21,986 nt of DNA from Calditrichota bacterium (GTDB taxonomy: Bacteria > Calditrichota > Calditrichia > RBG-13-44-9): NCBI GenBank assembly GCA_024276455.1, contig JAJRXE010000529.1, positions 1 to 21,986 of the forward strand, read 5' to 3'. Under the pieces are notes generated by a model. It saw only the letters and a program-made list of their open reading frames with translations, was not told where the DNA came from and made no database searches. Each line of letters opens with the position of its first letter. The stretch's first letter is position 1. The position numbers and the translations under genes are program-made. Below, in pieces: positions 7,304 to 14,443 of this stretch.

Positions 7304-7681
7304 TCACTGCTTAATTACAATCTTAGACAACAACCGAACCAGATTAATAATGTCGAAAGGCTTAATTAAATACCCTGCCACCCCCAATCCCTCAGCCTGC
7401 TTTCTGACCTCTCTCTCTTCCGAGCCGGTGGTAACAATAATGGGAATGTCGGGGGTTACTTTCCGGAATTCTTCGCACAAGCTCAATCCGGATTGGTCGG
7501 GCAAAGACAAATCCAGAATAATGGCCTGAATGTCAAACAAATGACGGGAAAATTCTTCAATTGCCTGCTCGGCTGTGACTGCCGTCAAAACCTGAAAACC
7601 GTTCAATAGCAGGATTTTTTTGATCAACCACTGCAGGTCAAAGTCGTCTTCAATCACCAGAATATATTTGTCTTCTAACAT
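7304..7681 (-). CDS. Single-domain response regulator (CheY-like receiver)
   Basis: The 125-residue product is a receiver domain with no output domain. All phospho-site residues are present: acidic pocket E11-D12-D13, phospho-acceptor D57 (IILDLSLPD), switch Thr (T84 or T85 in VTTGS) and K107 before Pro (LIKPFD). It should accept phosphate from a histidine kinase and act by protein-protein contact, as CheY or a relay protein does. No kinase is adjacent inside the window; the nearest candidate is the CheA-like fragment at the left edge, about 7 kb away. No clear ribosome site precedes the ATG, only AT-rich DNA. It contrasts with the receiver-like protein at 2034-2510, which lacks the acceptor Asp. 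Confidence 0.88.
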   Translation of the reverse strand: MLEDKYILVIEDDFDLQWLIKKILLLNGFQVLTAVTAEQAIEEFSRHLFDIQAIILDLSLPDQSGLSLCEEFRKVTPDIPIIVTTGSEEREVRKQAEGLGVAGYLIKPFDIINLVRLLSKIVIKQ

Positions 7682-7827
7682 ATTGTTATTTATTGAAATC
7701 TAAACGTCGTTTTAATTTTTCCCATCATTTTTAACTGTCCTTTAACAAAGTTAATTATAATCCTAAACTTATCCAAATTTTTTCTATTTTCATTTTTTAA
7801 TTTCAAAAATGTTAGTTCAATCAACGG

Positions 7828-7856
7828 TTCACCGGTGAGATCTCCGATTTTAATAT
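7828..7856 (+). promoter_or_regulatory. Promoter with operator-like palindrome for the 67-aa gene
   Basis: TTCACC (7828-7833) and TAATAT (7851-7856) lie 17 bases apart, each matching four of six consensus positions. A perfect 10-bp palindrome, TCACCGGTGA (7829-7838), covers the -35 hexamer. The leader to the ATG at 7882 would be only about 20 bases and includes the strong ribosome site AAGGAGGG. A repressor at this palindrome would block polymerase; the identity of any such protein is unknown. Confidence 0.4.
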
Positions 7857-7881
7857 TAGACAAAATTCAAGGAGGGATAAT

Positions 7882-8085
7882 ATGAACCTGCAACAGATTC
7901 GGAAGGAATATGACCAGGTTTACCAGCAGATTGTCGAGATCATTCACCAAATGGGCGGAGAACACAATATTAAATTCCACCGCCGGCAGAAATCGCCTCT
8001 CTATCGAAAGTTAAAGGAATTACAACGAAGGGAACATTATTTAGACGCCCTGGAAAATCGCCTCCTCCAGGGAATCCGAGGTTAG
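7882..8085 (+). CDS. Small helical protein of unknown function (67 aa)
   Basis: I do not recognise this protein. The frame has a strong ribosome site (AAGGAGGG at 7869-7876, five bases before the ATG), which is better than most in this window and supports a real gene. The peptide is highly charged and predicted all-helical, with heptad-like spacing of hydrophobics: MNLQQIRKEYDQVYQQIVEI, then a Gly-Gly turn at residues 25-26, then a basic stretch with KFHRRQKS, and a second helix LYRKLKELQRREHYLDALEN. The layout suggests a helical hairpin or dimer. The basic segment could bind nucleic acid or a partner protein. It stands alone between two promoter-bearing gaps and is followed by a strong hairpin. 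Confidence 0.65.
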   Translation: MNLQQIRKEYDQVYQQIVEIIHQMGGEHNIKFHRRQKSPLYRKLKELQRREHYLDALENRLLQGIRG

Positions 8086-8097
8086 TTTTTTCGTACG

Positions 8098-8153
8098 GTG
8101 AAGAGACCAAAAAGGCGGCTTCCTCCTTCGAGCCCACTTTTTGGTCTCCTCAC
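8098..8153 (+). terminator. Long hairpin terminator between convergent genes
   Basis: GAGACCAAAAAG (8103-8114) and CTTTTTGGTCTC (8137-8148) are perfect 12-bp complements; beyond one A/C mismatch the stem continues with GTGA (8098-8101) and TCAC (8150-8153). The 22-base loop can fold further through GGCT/AGCC. A T-run follows at 8160-8165. The stem lies 13 bases after the 67-aa gene stop and 33 bases from the end of the converging phosphatase-like gene, so it may serve both directions. Confidence 0.75.
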
Positions 8154-8185
8154 TCCAATTTTTATTCAGCACGCGAAACCACCGT

Positions 8186-8611
8186 TCAGGCGCGGTATTT
8201 TTCAATAAACGATTTAACATCCGACTCGATTCTTTCGCACAACTGCTCAATTTCTTTCTTTAAATCTTCTTCCGGCATTTTATTGCGGGTCGGATCGTCG
8301 TAGTTCCATTCCACAAGTTCGTATTCGTAGGGAATTGCGGGCAAATTGGCGGTCACCTCCGGACTCATCGAAACCAGGATGTCGAATTTTTGCCGTTCCA
8401 CCACTTCATAAGCCTTGGAAAAGTAGAAATTAAGATCGAACCCTTTCGGCTCCAGTACTTCATAAACCAGATAATGAATCCGGTTCGGTTCCAGACCAAA
8501 GCTCTGAACATCGAAATATTCAAATCCGTGTTTCAACAAGTACGCTTGAGCAATAATGCTCCGACAGGCATTGCGCTGTGAAACAAAACAAACCTTTTTT
8601 CGTGCAGCCAT
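8186..8611 (-). CDS. Low-molecular-weight phosphatase / ArsC-fold protein with Ser in place of the catalytic Cys
   Basis: The 141-residue product matches the low-molecular-weight tyrosine phosphatase / thioredoxin-coupled arsenate reductase fold. The P-loop normally reads C-x5-R-S; here it reads S11-QRNAC-R17-S18, so the nucleophile position is Ser. The downstream acidic loop is kept as WNYDDPT (D105-D106-P107), the usual DP motif. Other Cys are C8, C16 and C125; the paired redox Cys of arsenate reductase are not seen. The ATG at 8611 has AGGAGAG ahead and is clearly better than an upstream start at 8764 that would add 51 residues overlapping the flippase stop. The gene lies 149 bases downstream of the flippase. 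It may be a binding or regulatory pseudo-phosphatase; arsenate reductase activity is unlikely by the known mechanism. Confidence 0.75.
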   Translation of the reverse strand: MAARKKVCFVSQRNACRSIIAQAYLLKHGFEYFDVQSFGLEPNRIHYLVYEVLEPKGFDLNFYFSKAYEVVERQKFDILVSMSPEVTANLPAIPYEYELVEWNYDDPTRNKMPEEDLKKEIEQLCERIESDVKSFIEKYRA

Positions 8612-8760
8612 CTTCTCTCCTCTTCTTTGCCATGACCCTTTGAACAAAAATAAATAACAAAAATTTAAAATTAAAGCAAGATAAAAAGAAATCTTTCGCA
8701 AATTAAATGGGGTCGTTCGGTAACACTCTACGCCCTCTTCACTACACTCAGGAAAGCGAA

Positions 8761-9996
8761 TCAACGATTCCCCATTTCAAGACGAAAGCGGCGATAATAA
8801 TAAACGGAGAGCAGCAAATCGACCAGATAGGTCAGTAGAATGGCCAGCGCGGCGCCCAGAATTCCCAGATGGGGAATTAGAATCAGGCAGGCGCTGAGAT
8901 GGGTTACCAAAAGCACCACCGAGATGTTACGAATCGCTTTTCCCTGCCCGCGAGCGGTTAAAAAGTAACTGAACAAGCGGCTGATTCCCGCCAGTCCAAA
9001 AGCAATGGCCAGCAAAGGTATGACCGTTAAAGAGCGGGCGTATCGGGGAGAAAAGAGATCGAGAATGATCCATTTGCGCAGCAAAATTAAAGCGATTACC
9101 GAAAGAACAATCCAGGATAAATTCAACCAGAGTACTTCGGAGCGAATCTTGTTTTGCTGGGAAAATTTTTTGTACAGGCTGGTCGAAAGAGCTGTGGAGA
9201 AAAAGGTCAACGGAAAACTAACCGTATATGCCAGGGCGTAAAATGCAAGTTGTTCGGCATCCAAAAAGAAGGAGATGAACAATTTGTCCACATGGTAAAG
9301 AAAAACTTTGATGATTTCCCCGAAATAAACGTGGATGCCAAAGCTCCGAACCTCTTTCACCAAACGCCCGACGGTTTTCCGGATGTCCCGGAAGTCCGGG
9401 CGCTCGAGGAAAAACAATCCCAGTGCAAATGCCCCGATGCTCAGCAAATTCCCCAGGGCGCTGCGGGTGAGAGTAAACCAGCCGCCCCACACCAACATTC
9501 CTAAAAAGAGGGCATAAGCCACCCGCGGTAAAAACATGTACCAGGACAATCGGACTATTTTTCCCGCTCCCCGTAAAATCATTTGCCACATAATTAAAAA
9601 CAAAAACACCCCGGCCAGCGGGAACAGTTGCCTGACCAGAAACGCAATTTTTACCTGGAACAGGGAGTCGATCCAGTAGGAACCAGCCCCGAAGAAGAGG
9701 GTGAAGAGAAAATAAACGCCGCCGGTAAGCAGCAGGGTTGCAGCGACTAAACGACGGTACTCCCGACGGCTGTCAGTAAGGGCAATTAACCGGGAAGCGG
9801 ACTCGAAAATTCCCAGGGTAAAAAATACGAAGGTGAAATTGATGAGCGAAATGAAGAAGGACAACTGCCCGTATTCGGCCACATTCAGATGGGCAATATT
9901 CAACTTGGCCACCACCCAGCCTAAAAACAGGTTTACGATCTGAGCCAAATAAAGGAAAAAAGTTCCTTTCAGGGTCTCGGGCAGTCGAATTTTCAA
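8761..9996 (-). CDS. Polysaccharide flippase (Wzx/MOP-superfamily membrane protein)
   Basis: The product (411 residues from the chosen start) is an integral membrane protein with about 12 hydrophobic segments spread evenly along its length. The N-terminal helix pattern GTFFLYLAQIVNLFLGW and the following AEYGQLSFFISLINF are typical of Wzx/RfbX-like lipid-linked oligosaccharide flippases, as is the later SFPLTFFSTALSTSLYKKF. Such proteins move undecaprenyl-linked glycans across the inner membrane. I chose the TTG at 9996 because GGAG (10004-10007) sits seven bases ahead; a longer frame from a TTG at 10017 lacks a ribosome site. It is about 40 bases downstream of the FemAB-like gene in the same direction. 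The substrate cannot be told from sequence, and no glycosyltransferases are adjacent. Confidence 0.85.
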   Translation of the reverse strand: MKIRLPETLKGTFFLYLAQIVNLFLGWVVAKLNIAHLNVAEYGQLSFFISLINFTFVFFTLGIFESASRLIALTDSRREYRRLVAATLLLTGGVYFLFTLFFGAGSYWIDSLFQVKIAFLVRQLFPLAGVFLFLIMWQMILRGAGKIVRLSWYMFLPRVAYALFLGMLVWGGWFTLTRSALGNLLSIGAFALGLFFLERPDFRDIRKTVGRLVKEVRSFGIHVYFGEIIKVFLYHVDKLFISFFLDAEQLAFYALAYTVSFPLTFFSTALSTSLYKKFSQQNKIRSEVLWLNLSWIVLSVIALILLRKWIILDLFSPRYARSLTVIPLLAIAFGLAGISRLFSYFLTARGQGKAIRNISVVLLVTHLSACLILIPHLGILGAALAILLTYLVDLLLSVYYYRRFRLEMGNR

Positions 9997-10036
9997 TACA
10001 CTACTCCGGTAAATCAAAAATCAGGTTTGAAAAACG

Positions 10037-11058
10037 TCAGGTTATTTTTCTTTTTCGCCCTAAATAGGAGGTGCCCACGTTAAAAAGAAATTGAACCCAG
10101 CGGTTCCGAAAATAGTGGAAGCGATCGTAGCGGACTAATCTGCCCCCCAATTCCAACTTTATTTTCGCAATGCTGGGTACCATGGCCCCCAGTAAATACA
10201 CCTCCTGGAACCGGCGTTCGCGGTAATAGCGCAAAGCTTGCCAGATTAAAAATAATTCCGTCCCGGAGGCATCCGAGCGGAGAACTCGACCCGAAAACAG
10301 GGCGTAGGATCGCGGGAAGTCTTCCAGCATGAGCAGCGCCGCAAGAGGTTCGTTTTTATTCACGAGGACAAACAGTCTGGCCAATTTTTGGTTCAGAAGT
10401 TTGCGAACGAAGGGTAAAAAATGCGAGCGAGGCAAGGGCGGCACCCGCTGGTGTTTTCGGTAACTCTGTTCCAGAAGATTGTAAAGGAGTTCCCCGTCTT
10501 CGCTTTCTCGTAGCTGGAAATTTTGCTCTTGCAAACGGCGAATTTTGCGCCGCTGATCTTTCTCCACCGCTGTTAGCATTTCTTCTTCTGAATGCAGGGA
10601 AATCACCACGGTGTATTGGGGCTGGCAGTGCCAGGCATTCCAAACAAAAGGGCGCAAATCCGCCAAAACCGGCGGTTGCTCCATCACCACCAGAGCATAC
10701 CGTTGCTGAAGCGATTCCAGCAGGGCTTGCAAAAGGGCGGCTTGCTGAACCATTCTCCGGGTTTCGTTAGTAACCTCCCGGAGAGGATCGAGCAAAATGC
10801 CGTTGTAAGGAATAAAAAAGGGAGCGGTTGAATAGCGGAAACCAAACCGTCGCCGGGGGAAACACACCAGACCGCCTTTTAATTGTTCCCGGCGGAAACG
10901 GCCAAAACTTCCGCCGGGCGCTGAAAAACCTCCGAATAAATTTGCCAAAATCTGGATTGATGAAAGATGTTGCCACCGGGCACCCGACTGACGAAATCGT
11001 CCCAGCGGGACCATTCCGCTGGCGGTAGAATCCGGCAGACCGTTTCAGCACTGGTCAC
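10037..11058 (-). CDS. FemAB-like (GNAT-fold) acyl/aminoacyl transferase, interrupted by a one-base frameshift
   Basis: Two frames together make one FemAB/BioF2-type transferase of about 340 residues. The first part runs from a GTG at 11058, eight bases after the argF stop, and contains the typical N-terminal motif WDDFVSRVPGGNIFHQSRFW, then ends at a TAA at 10880-10882. The rest, from FRREQLKGGLVCFP to the stop at 10037, is in another frame and includes the conserved C-terminal GNAT half (RRKIRRLQEQNF, YRKHQRVPP, ALLMLEDFPRSYALF, LGAMVPSIAKIKLELGG). One extra T in the GTTTCC run on the minus strand (10894-10899) would join them perfectly as AEVLAVFRREQ. The frame from 11014 used alone begins with an out-of-phase peptide. 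Family members transfer amino acids or acyl groups to peptidoglycan or other envelope targets. The neighbouring flippase fits that. It may be a sequencing error or a recent pseudogene. Confidence 0.75.
10894..10899 (-). other. Frameshift point in the FemAB-like gene
   Basis: On the minus strand the bases read GTTTCC. Upstream codons in frame (GAA GTT TTG GCC GTT) give a typical FemAB N-terminus and downstream codons in the -1 frame (CGC CGG GAA CAA TTA) give its continuation. A fourth T restores one open frame. No X-XXY-YYZ slippery heptamer is present in the correct phase, so programmed frameshifting is unlikely. Confidence 0.7.
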
Positions 11059-11066
11059 GGTCGTCT

Positions 11067-11990
11067 CTACCGCTTTTGGTTTTCGACCAATTTAACCATA
11101 ATGGCTTTTTGCACGTGCATTCGGTTCTCCGCCTCGTCGAACACAATGGAATGGGGACCGTCCAGTACTTCATCGGTGATTTCGTCCCCCCGATGGGCTG
11201 GTAAGCAGTGCATCACCTTCACCTCTTTCTTGGCGTGCTTCAACAATTCGGCATTTACCTGATAGGGCTTAAAAATTTTCTTTCGTTCCTCGGCTTCCGC
11301 TTCCTGTCCCATGCTGGCCCAAACATCTGTGTAAACCACATCGGCATCTTTCACGGCTTCCACCGGATCGGAGATGACCTCAATTTTGCTCAATCCCGCT
11401 TGCAAGGCGTTCTCCAGAGTGGCTTTGTCCGGTTCGTAACTCCGAGGGGTACAAATCACCAGATTCAACGGCAGTCGCGAAGCCAGGTTTATCCAGGAGT
11501 TGGCAATGTTGTTTCCGTCGCCCACATAGGTAATCTTGATATTTTCCAGGCTTCCCAGATGCTCCAGAATGGTAAAGGCATCCGCCATAATCTGGCAGGG
11601 GTGGTTGTAATCGGTGAGTCCGTTAATGACCGGCACGCTGGAATATTCCGCCAGCTCTTCAATGTCCGCATGGTCAAACAGGCGCGCCATGATTAAATTG
11701 TTGTAACGCGAAATTACCCGGGCAATGTCCTTCACGGCTTCCCGTTTACCGATGCCAATGTCCGTCGGTGCCAGGTAAAGGGCGTATCCACCCAACTGGT
11801 AGATTCCGGTCTCGAACGAAATCCGGGTACGGGCCGAAGGTTTGGCAAAAATCATGGCCAGGGTGTAGCCTTTCAGAAGATGATGCTCTTCACGGCGCCT
11901 GGTCTTTTCTTTCAATTCCCGGGTAAGATCAAAAATTTCATAAATCTCTTCCCGCGTCAAATCGGCAATAGACAAGAAATCCTTTTTCAC
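11067..11990 (-). CDS. argF: Ornithine carbamoyltransferase
   Basis: The 307-residue product makes citrulline from ornithine and carbamoyl phosphate in arginine synthesis, or runs in reverse in arginine breakdown. The carbamoyl-phosphate motif is SARTR at 52-56 (commonly STRTR), followed by HPCQ at 130-133, the ornithine loop VWASMGQE at 223-230, and HCLPAHRG at 261-268, with the strongly typical C-terminus FDEAENRMHVQKAIM. I chose the GTG at 11990 because GGAGG lies five bases ahead and VKKDFLSIADLT matches the family N-terminus; the longer frame from 12065 adds 25 residues rich in Trp and Lys without a ribosome site. The FemAB-like gene follows after eight bases. HslU lies 135 bases upstream. 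A related carbamoyltransferase (N-acetylornithine type) is possible but HCLP with SMGQE favours ornithine. Confidence 0.9.
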   Translation of the reverse strand: MKKDFLSIADLTREEIYEIFDLTRELKEKTRRREEHHLLKGYTLAMIFAKPSARTRISFETGIYQLGGYALYLAPTDIGIGKREAVKDIARVISRYNNLIMARLFDHADIEELAEYSSVPVINGLTDYNHPCQIMADAFTILEHLGSLENIKITYVGDGNNIANSWINLASRLPLNLVICTPRSYEPDKATLENALQAGLSKIEVISDPVEAVKDADVVYTDVWASMGQEAEAEERKKIFKPYQVNAELLKHAKKEVKVMHCLPAHRGDEITDEVLDGPHSIVFDEAENRMHVQKAIMVKLVENQKR

Positions 11991-12125
11991 GTCAACCTCC
12001 AGAATTTTCGTTTTAATTTCCCAAAACCAGTTCCAAATTTCTACTCCTGGCCTTTCCCGTTTCATTCCGGCAAAACGGTTGGGGGAAAAGGCCGTTGGGT
12101 TCGGCTCAGGACCGACCTTACCTGT

Positions 12126-13511
12126 TTACAGAATGTATTTACTGAGATCCTCGTCTTCGACAATATCCTTCAATTTGTCCCGCACAAACTTTCCGTCGAT
12201 GACCACCTTTTTGGACTTCATTTCCGGCGCCTCAAACAGTAAATCTTCTAACAGGGTACTCAAAATTGTGTGCAGACGCCGGGCTCCGATGTTCTCCGCC
12301 TTGCTATTTACCAGACTGGCCATTTCGGCAATTTCCCGTAAAGCATCTTCGGTGAATTCCAGATCGATCCCTTCGGTTTTCAGAAGCTCCTGGTATTGTT
12401 TGGTCAAGGCATTTTCCGGCTCAGTGAGGATGCGCAGGAAATCGTCGGTGGTCAAGCTGTTCAGTTCCACGCGAATGGGAAATCGTCCCTGTAATTCCGG
12501 GATTAAATCCGAGGGCTTGGCCACGTGAAAGGCGCCGGAAGCAATGAAAAGAATGTGATCGGTTTTTACCATGCCGTACTTGGTAACCACGGTGGTTCCC
12601 TCTACCACCGGCAGCAAATCGCGCTGCACGCCTTCCCGACTCACATCCGGCCCATGCCCACTGCTGCTGCCACTGCTGGCAATTTTGTCAATCTCGTCCA
12701 GAAAAACGATGCCGGAGTTTTCCACCCGGCGAATGGCCTCTTTAATAACGGCATCCATATCGATCAGCTTCTGGGCTTCCTCCTGGGTTAACAGCACCAG
12801 TGCTTCTTTAACGGTCACTTTGCGCTTTTTCATTTTCTTGGGCATCAGATTGCCGAACAGCTCGCGAATGTTTAATCCCATCTCCTCGATCCCAATTGGC
12901 GAAAAGATCTGCATCATCGGCATGGACTCGGAGGGCATGTCCAGTTCCACCTCCCGGTCGTCCAGCTCACCGGCCAGCAATTTCTCCCGGAATTTCTCCC
13001 GCGTTTTTTCGTAACGCTGTTCGGGGGTTTCTTCCGTCCATTCGCCTTCGGTGGGAATCGGTTGCTGAAAACGTGGTTTGGGCATCGGCAATAAGACATC
13101 CAGCAGACGTTCAATCGCCTGCTGACGGGCTTTCCCCTGCACCTTCTGGGTCATTTCTTCCCGCACCATGTTTACGCCAATATCCACCAGATCGCGAATA
13201 ATGCTTTCCACATCGCGCCCCACGTATCCCACCTCGGTAAATTTGGAGGCTTCCACCTTCACGAAAGGCGCTTTGGCCAGGCGCGCCAGACGACGGCTGA
13301 TCTCGGTCTTTCCCACGCCGGTAGGACCAATGAGAATAATATTGTTGGGCATGATCTCTTCCCGAATGCTGGACTGCACCTGCTGACGCCGCCAGCGATT
13401 GCGCAACGCGATTGCCACCATGCGTTTGGCTTTGTCCTGCCCAATGATGTATTTGTCCAGTTCTTCCACAATTTGTCGTGGCGTTAGTTCTTTCAATTTG
13501 TCAACATCCAT
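12126..13511 (-). CDS. hslU: ATP-dependent protease ATPase subunit HslU
   Basis: The 461-residue AAA+ protein unfolds substrates and feeds them to the HslV peptidase. Walker A is GPTGVGKT (62-69), the pore-loop GYVG is at 95-98, Walker B is IVFLDEID (268-275), and the sensor region includes the Arg in PELQGRFPIRVEL (about 343). The intermediate (I) domain from about 110 to 240 is present with its charged, Met/Pro-rich segment. The C-terminus ends DLSKYIL, the tail that docks into HslV pockets. I chose the ATG at 13511, five bases after GGAGG, giving MDVDKLKELTPRQIVEELDK; an ATG at 13523 is also usable. It is immediately downstream of hslV, the usual order. Length is normal (about 440-465). 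Confidence 0.95.
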   Translation of the reverse strand: MDVDKLKELTPRQIVEELDKYIIGQDKAKRMVAIALRNRWRRQQVQSSIREEIMPNNIILIGPTGVGKTEISRRLARLAKAPFVKVEASKFTEVGYVGRDVESIIRDLVDIGVNMVREEMTQKVQGKARQQAIERLLDVLLPMPKPRFQQPIPTEGEWTEETPEQRYEKTREKFREKLLAGELDDREVELDMPSESMPMMQIFSPIGIEEMGLNIRELFGNLMPKKMKKRKVTVKEALVLLTQEEAQKLIDMDAVIKEAIRRVENSGIVFLDEIDKIASSGSSSGHGPDVSREGVQRDLLPVVEGTTVVTKYGMVKTDHILFIASGAFHVAKPSDLIPELQGRFPIRVELNSLTTDDFLRILTEPENALTKQYQELLKTEGIDLEFTEDALREIAEMASLVNSKAENIGARRLHTILSTLLEDLLFEAPEMKSKKVVIDGKFVRDKLKDIVEDEDLSKYIL

Positions 13512-13534
13512 ACGATCCTCCATTCCCTCCCTCG

Positions 13535-14083
13535 TTATTCTAAAATTTCGATGGTGATATTCTGATTGGTGTAAATGCAAATATCGGCGGCAATTTCCAT
13601 GGATTTGCGCACAATCTCCTCCACGCCCAAATCGGTAGAGTTACAGAGAGCCCGGGCAGCCGCAAGGGCGTACGGTCCGCCAGAACCAATGGCCACAATT
13701 TTGTCGTCCGGCTCCACCACATCTCCGGTGCCGGAAATAATCAAGGCGGTATTTTTATCGACCACGGCCAACAACGCCTCCAGACGACGCAGATACCGGT
13801 CGGTGCGCCAGTCCTTGGCCAGTTCCACCGCCGAGCGGGTCAGGTTGCCATTGAATTTCTGCAATTTTTCTTCGAAGCGCTCGAACAAGGCAAAGGCATC
13901 GCCCGCCGCCCCGGCAAATCCGGCCAGAATCTGATCGTGGTACAGCCGGCGGATTTTCCGACTGTGCTGCTTCATGATGGTATTGCCAAAGGTAACCTGT
14001 CCGTCGCCGGCAATGGCGGCTTTGCCATTACGAATCATGCCTAAAACCGTGGTGGCGTGAACCTCCGGAAGTTTCGTCCCCAT
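13535..14083 (-). CDS. hslV: ATP-dependent protease peptidase subunit HslV
   Basis: The 182-residue product is the proteasome-beta-like subunit of HslVU. A ten-residue propeptide MGTKLPEVHA precedes TTVLG, so T11 becomes the N-terminal nucleophile after processing. Further family marks are IAGDGQVTFG at 23-32 and the segment AGFAGAAGDAFALFERFE; the Gly-rich SGTGDVVEPDD and AIGSGGPYALAAARAL follow. The ATG at 14083 has CGGAG about six bases ahead. The stop is followed after 11-23 bases by hslU, and the two surely share a transcript. Length and order are normal; nothing is missing. Confidence 0.95.
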   Translation of the reverse strand: MGTKLPEVHATTVLGMIRNGKAAIAGDGQVTFGNTIMKQHSRKIRRLYHDQILAGFAGAAGDAFALFERFEEKLQKFNGNLTRSAVELAKDWRTDRYLRRLEALLAVVDKNTALIISGTGDVVEPDDKIVAIGSGGPYALAAARALCNSTDLGVEEIVRKSMEIAADICIYTNQNITIEILE

Positions 14084-14121
14084 ATCTTCTCCGCTGTGTT
14101 TTCAATTTAAAAAACTCCTTT

Positions 14122-14150
14122 AATTTACACATTTTTCGGCAGGATACCAA
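14122..14150 (-). promoter_or_regulatory. Candidate sigma-70 promoter for hslVU
   Basis: On the minus strand TTGGTA (14145-14150) and TAAATT (14122-14127) lie 17 bases apart, each with four of six consensus matches. The leader to the hslV ATG would be about 35 bases. I see no heat-shock CIRCE element or clear alternative sigma site nearby. Confidence 0.3.
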
Positions 14151-14247
14151 ACAATAGACAATTTTGGACCAACTGTCGGGTTTTCGTGTTACGCCTGACG
14201 GAAATTCGGGGTACGGTGGTTTTTGCCGTTCTACAAACCTTTCATCC

Positions 14248-14306
14248 CTAACGGAATTTATTGAATTGACATGAGGCCCAGTCTGCTGTGAATGGCCCTC
14301 CGTTAG
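14248..14306. repeat. Perfect 8-bp inverted repeat with nested inner stem
   Basis: CTAACGGA (14248-14255) and TCCGTTAG (14299-14306) are exact complements. Inside the 43-base loop, GAGGCC and GGCCCTC can pair with one bulge. The two stems could stack into an RNA structure or mark a terminator-like element after rpoN, though no U-run is present on either side. Confidence 0.4.
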
Positions 14307-14443
14307 AAATGCCACGTTTGTCGCAAAATTCTGCGCTTTGTTTAACGGGTAAAATTTTTAGTTGTCTCATGGACAAAATCCACCTGCAAAATCCAACCGA
14401 GAACTAAACATGAACCGAAGGTTAAAGAAGGTAGGGAAACTGT

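Larger units (their letters stand above)
14084..14443. other. Intergenic region between rpoN and hslV; no gene
   Basis: Both flanking genes are on minus. The part close to hslV holds a weak promoter and ribosome site. Bases 14248-14306 hold a long-range inverted repeat with an inner imperfect stem. No U-run terminator follows rpoN, and frames in this stretch lack ribosome sites and family features. Confidence 0.5.

Noticed and set aside
8612..8764. A 51-residue N-terminal extension of the phosphatase-like protein
   Set aside because: It would overlap the flippase stop, crosses an AT-rich promoter-like gap, and the internal ATG at 8611 has a strong ribosome site.
10880..10900. Programmed -1 frameshifting in the FemAB-like gene
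   Set aside because: No slippery heptamer in the right phase and no obvious stimulatory stem; a missing base explains the data more simply.
11991..12065. A 25-residue extension of ArgF
   Set aside because: The GTG at 11990 has GGAGG at ideal spacing and matches the family length; the extension has neither.
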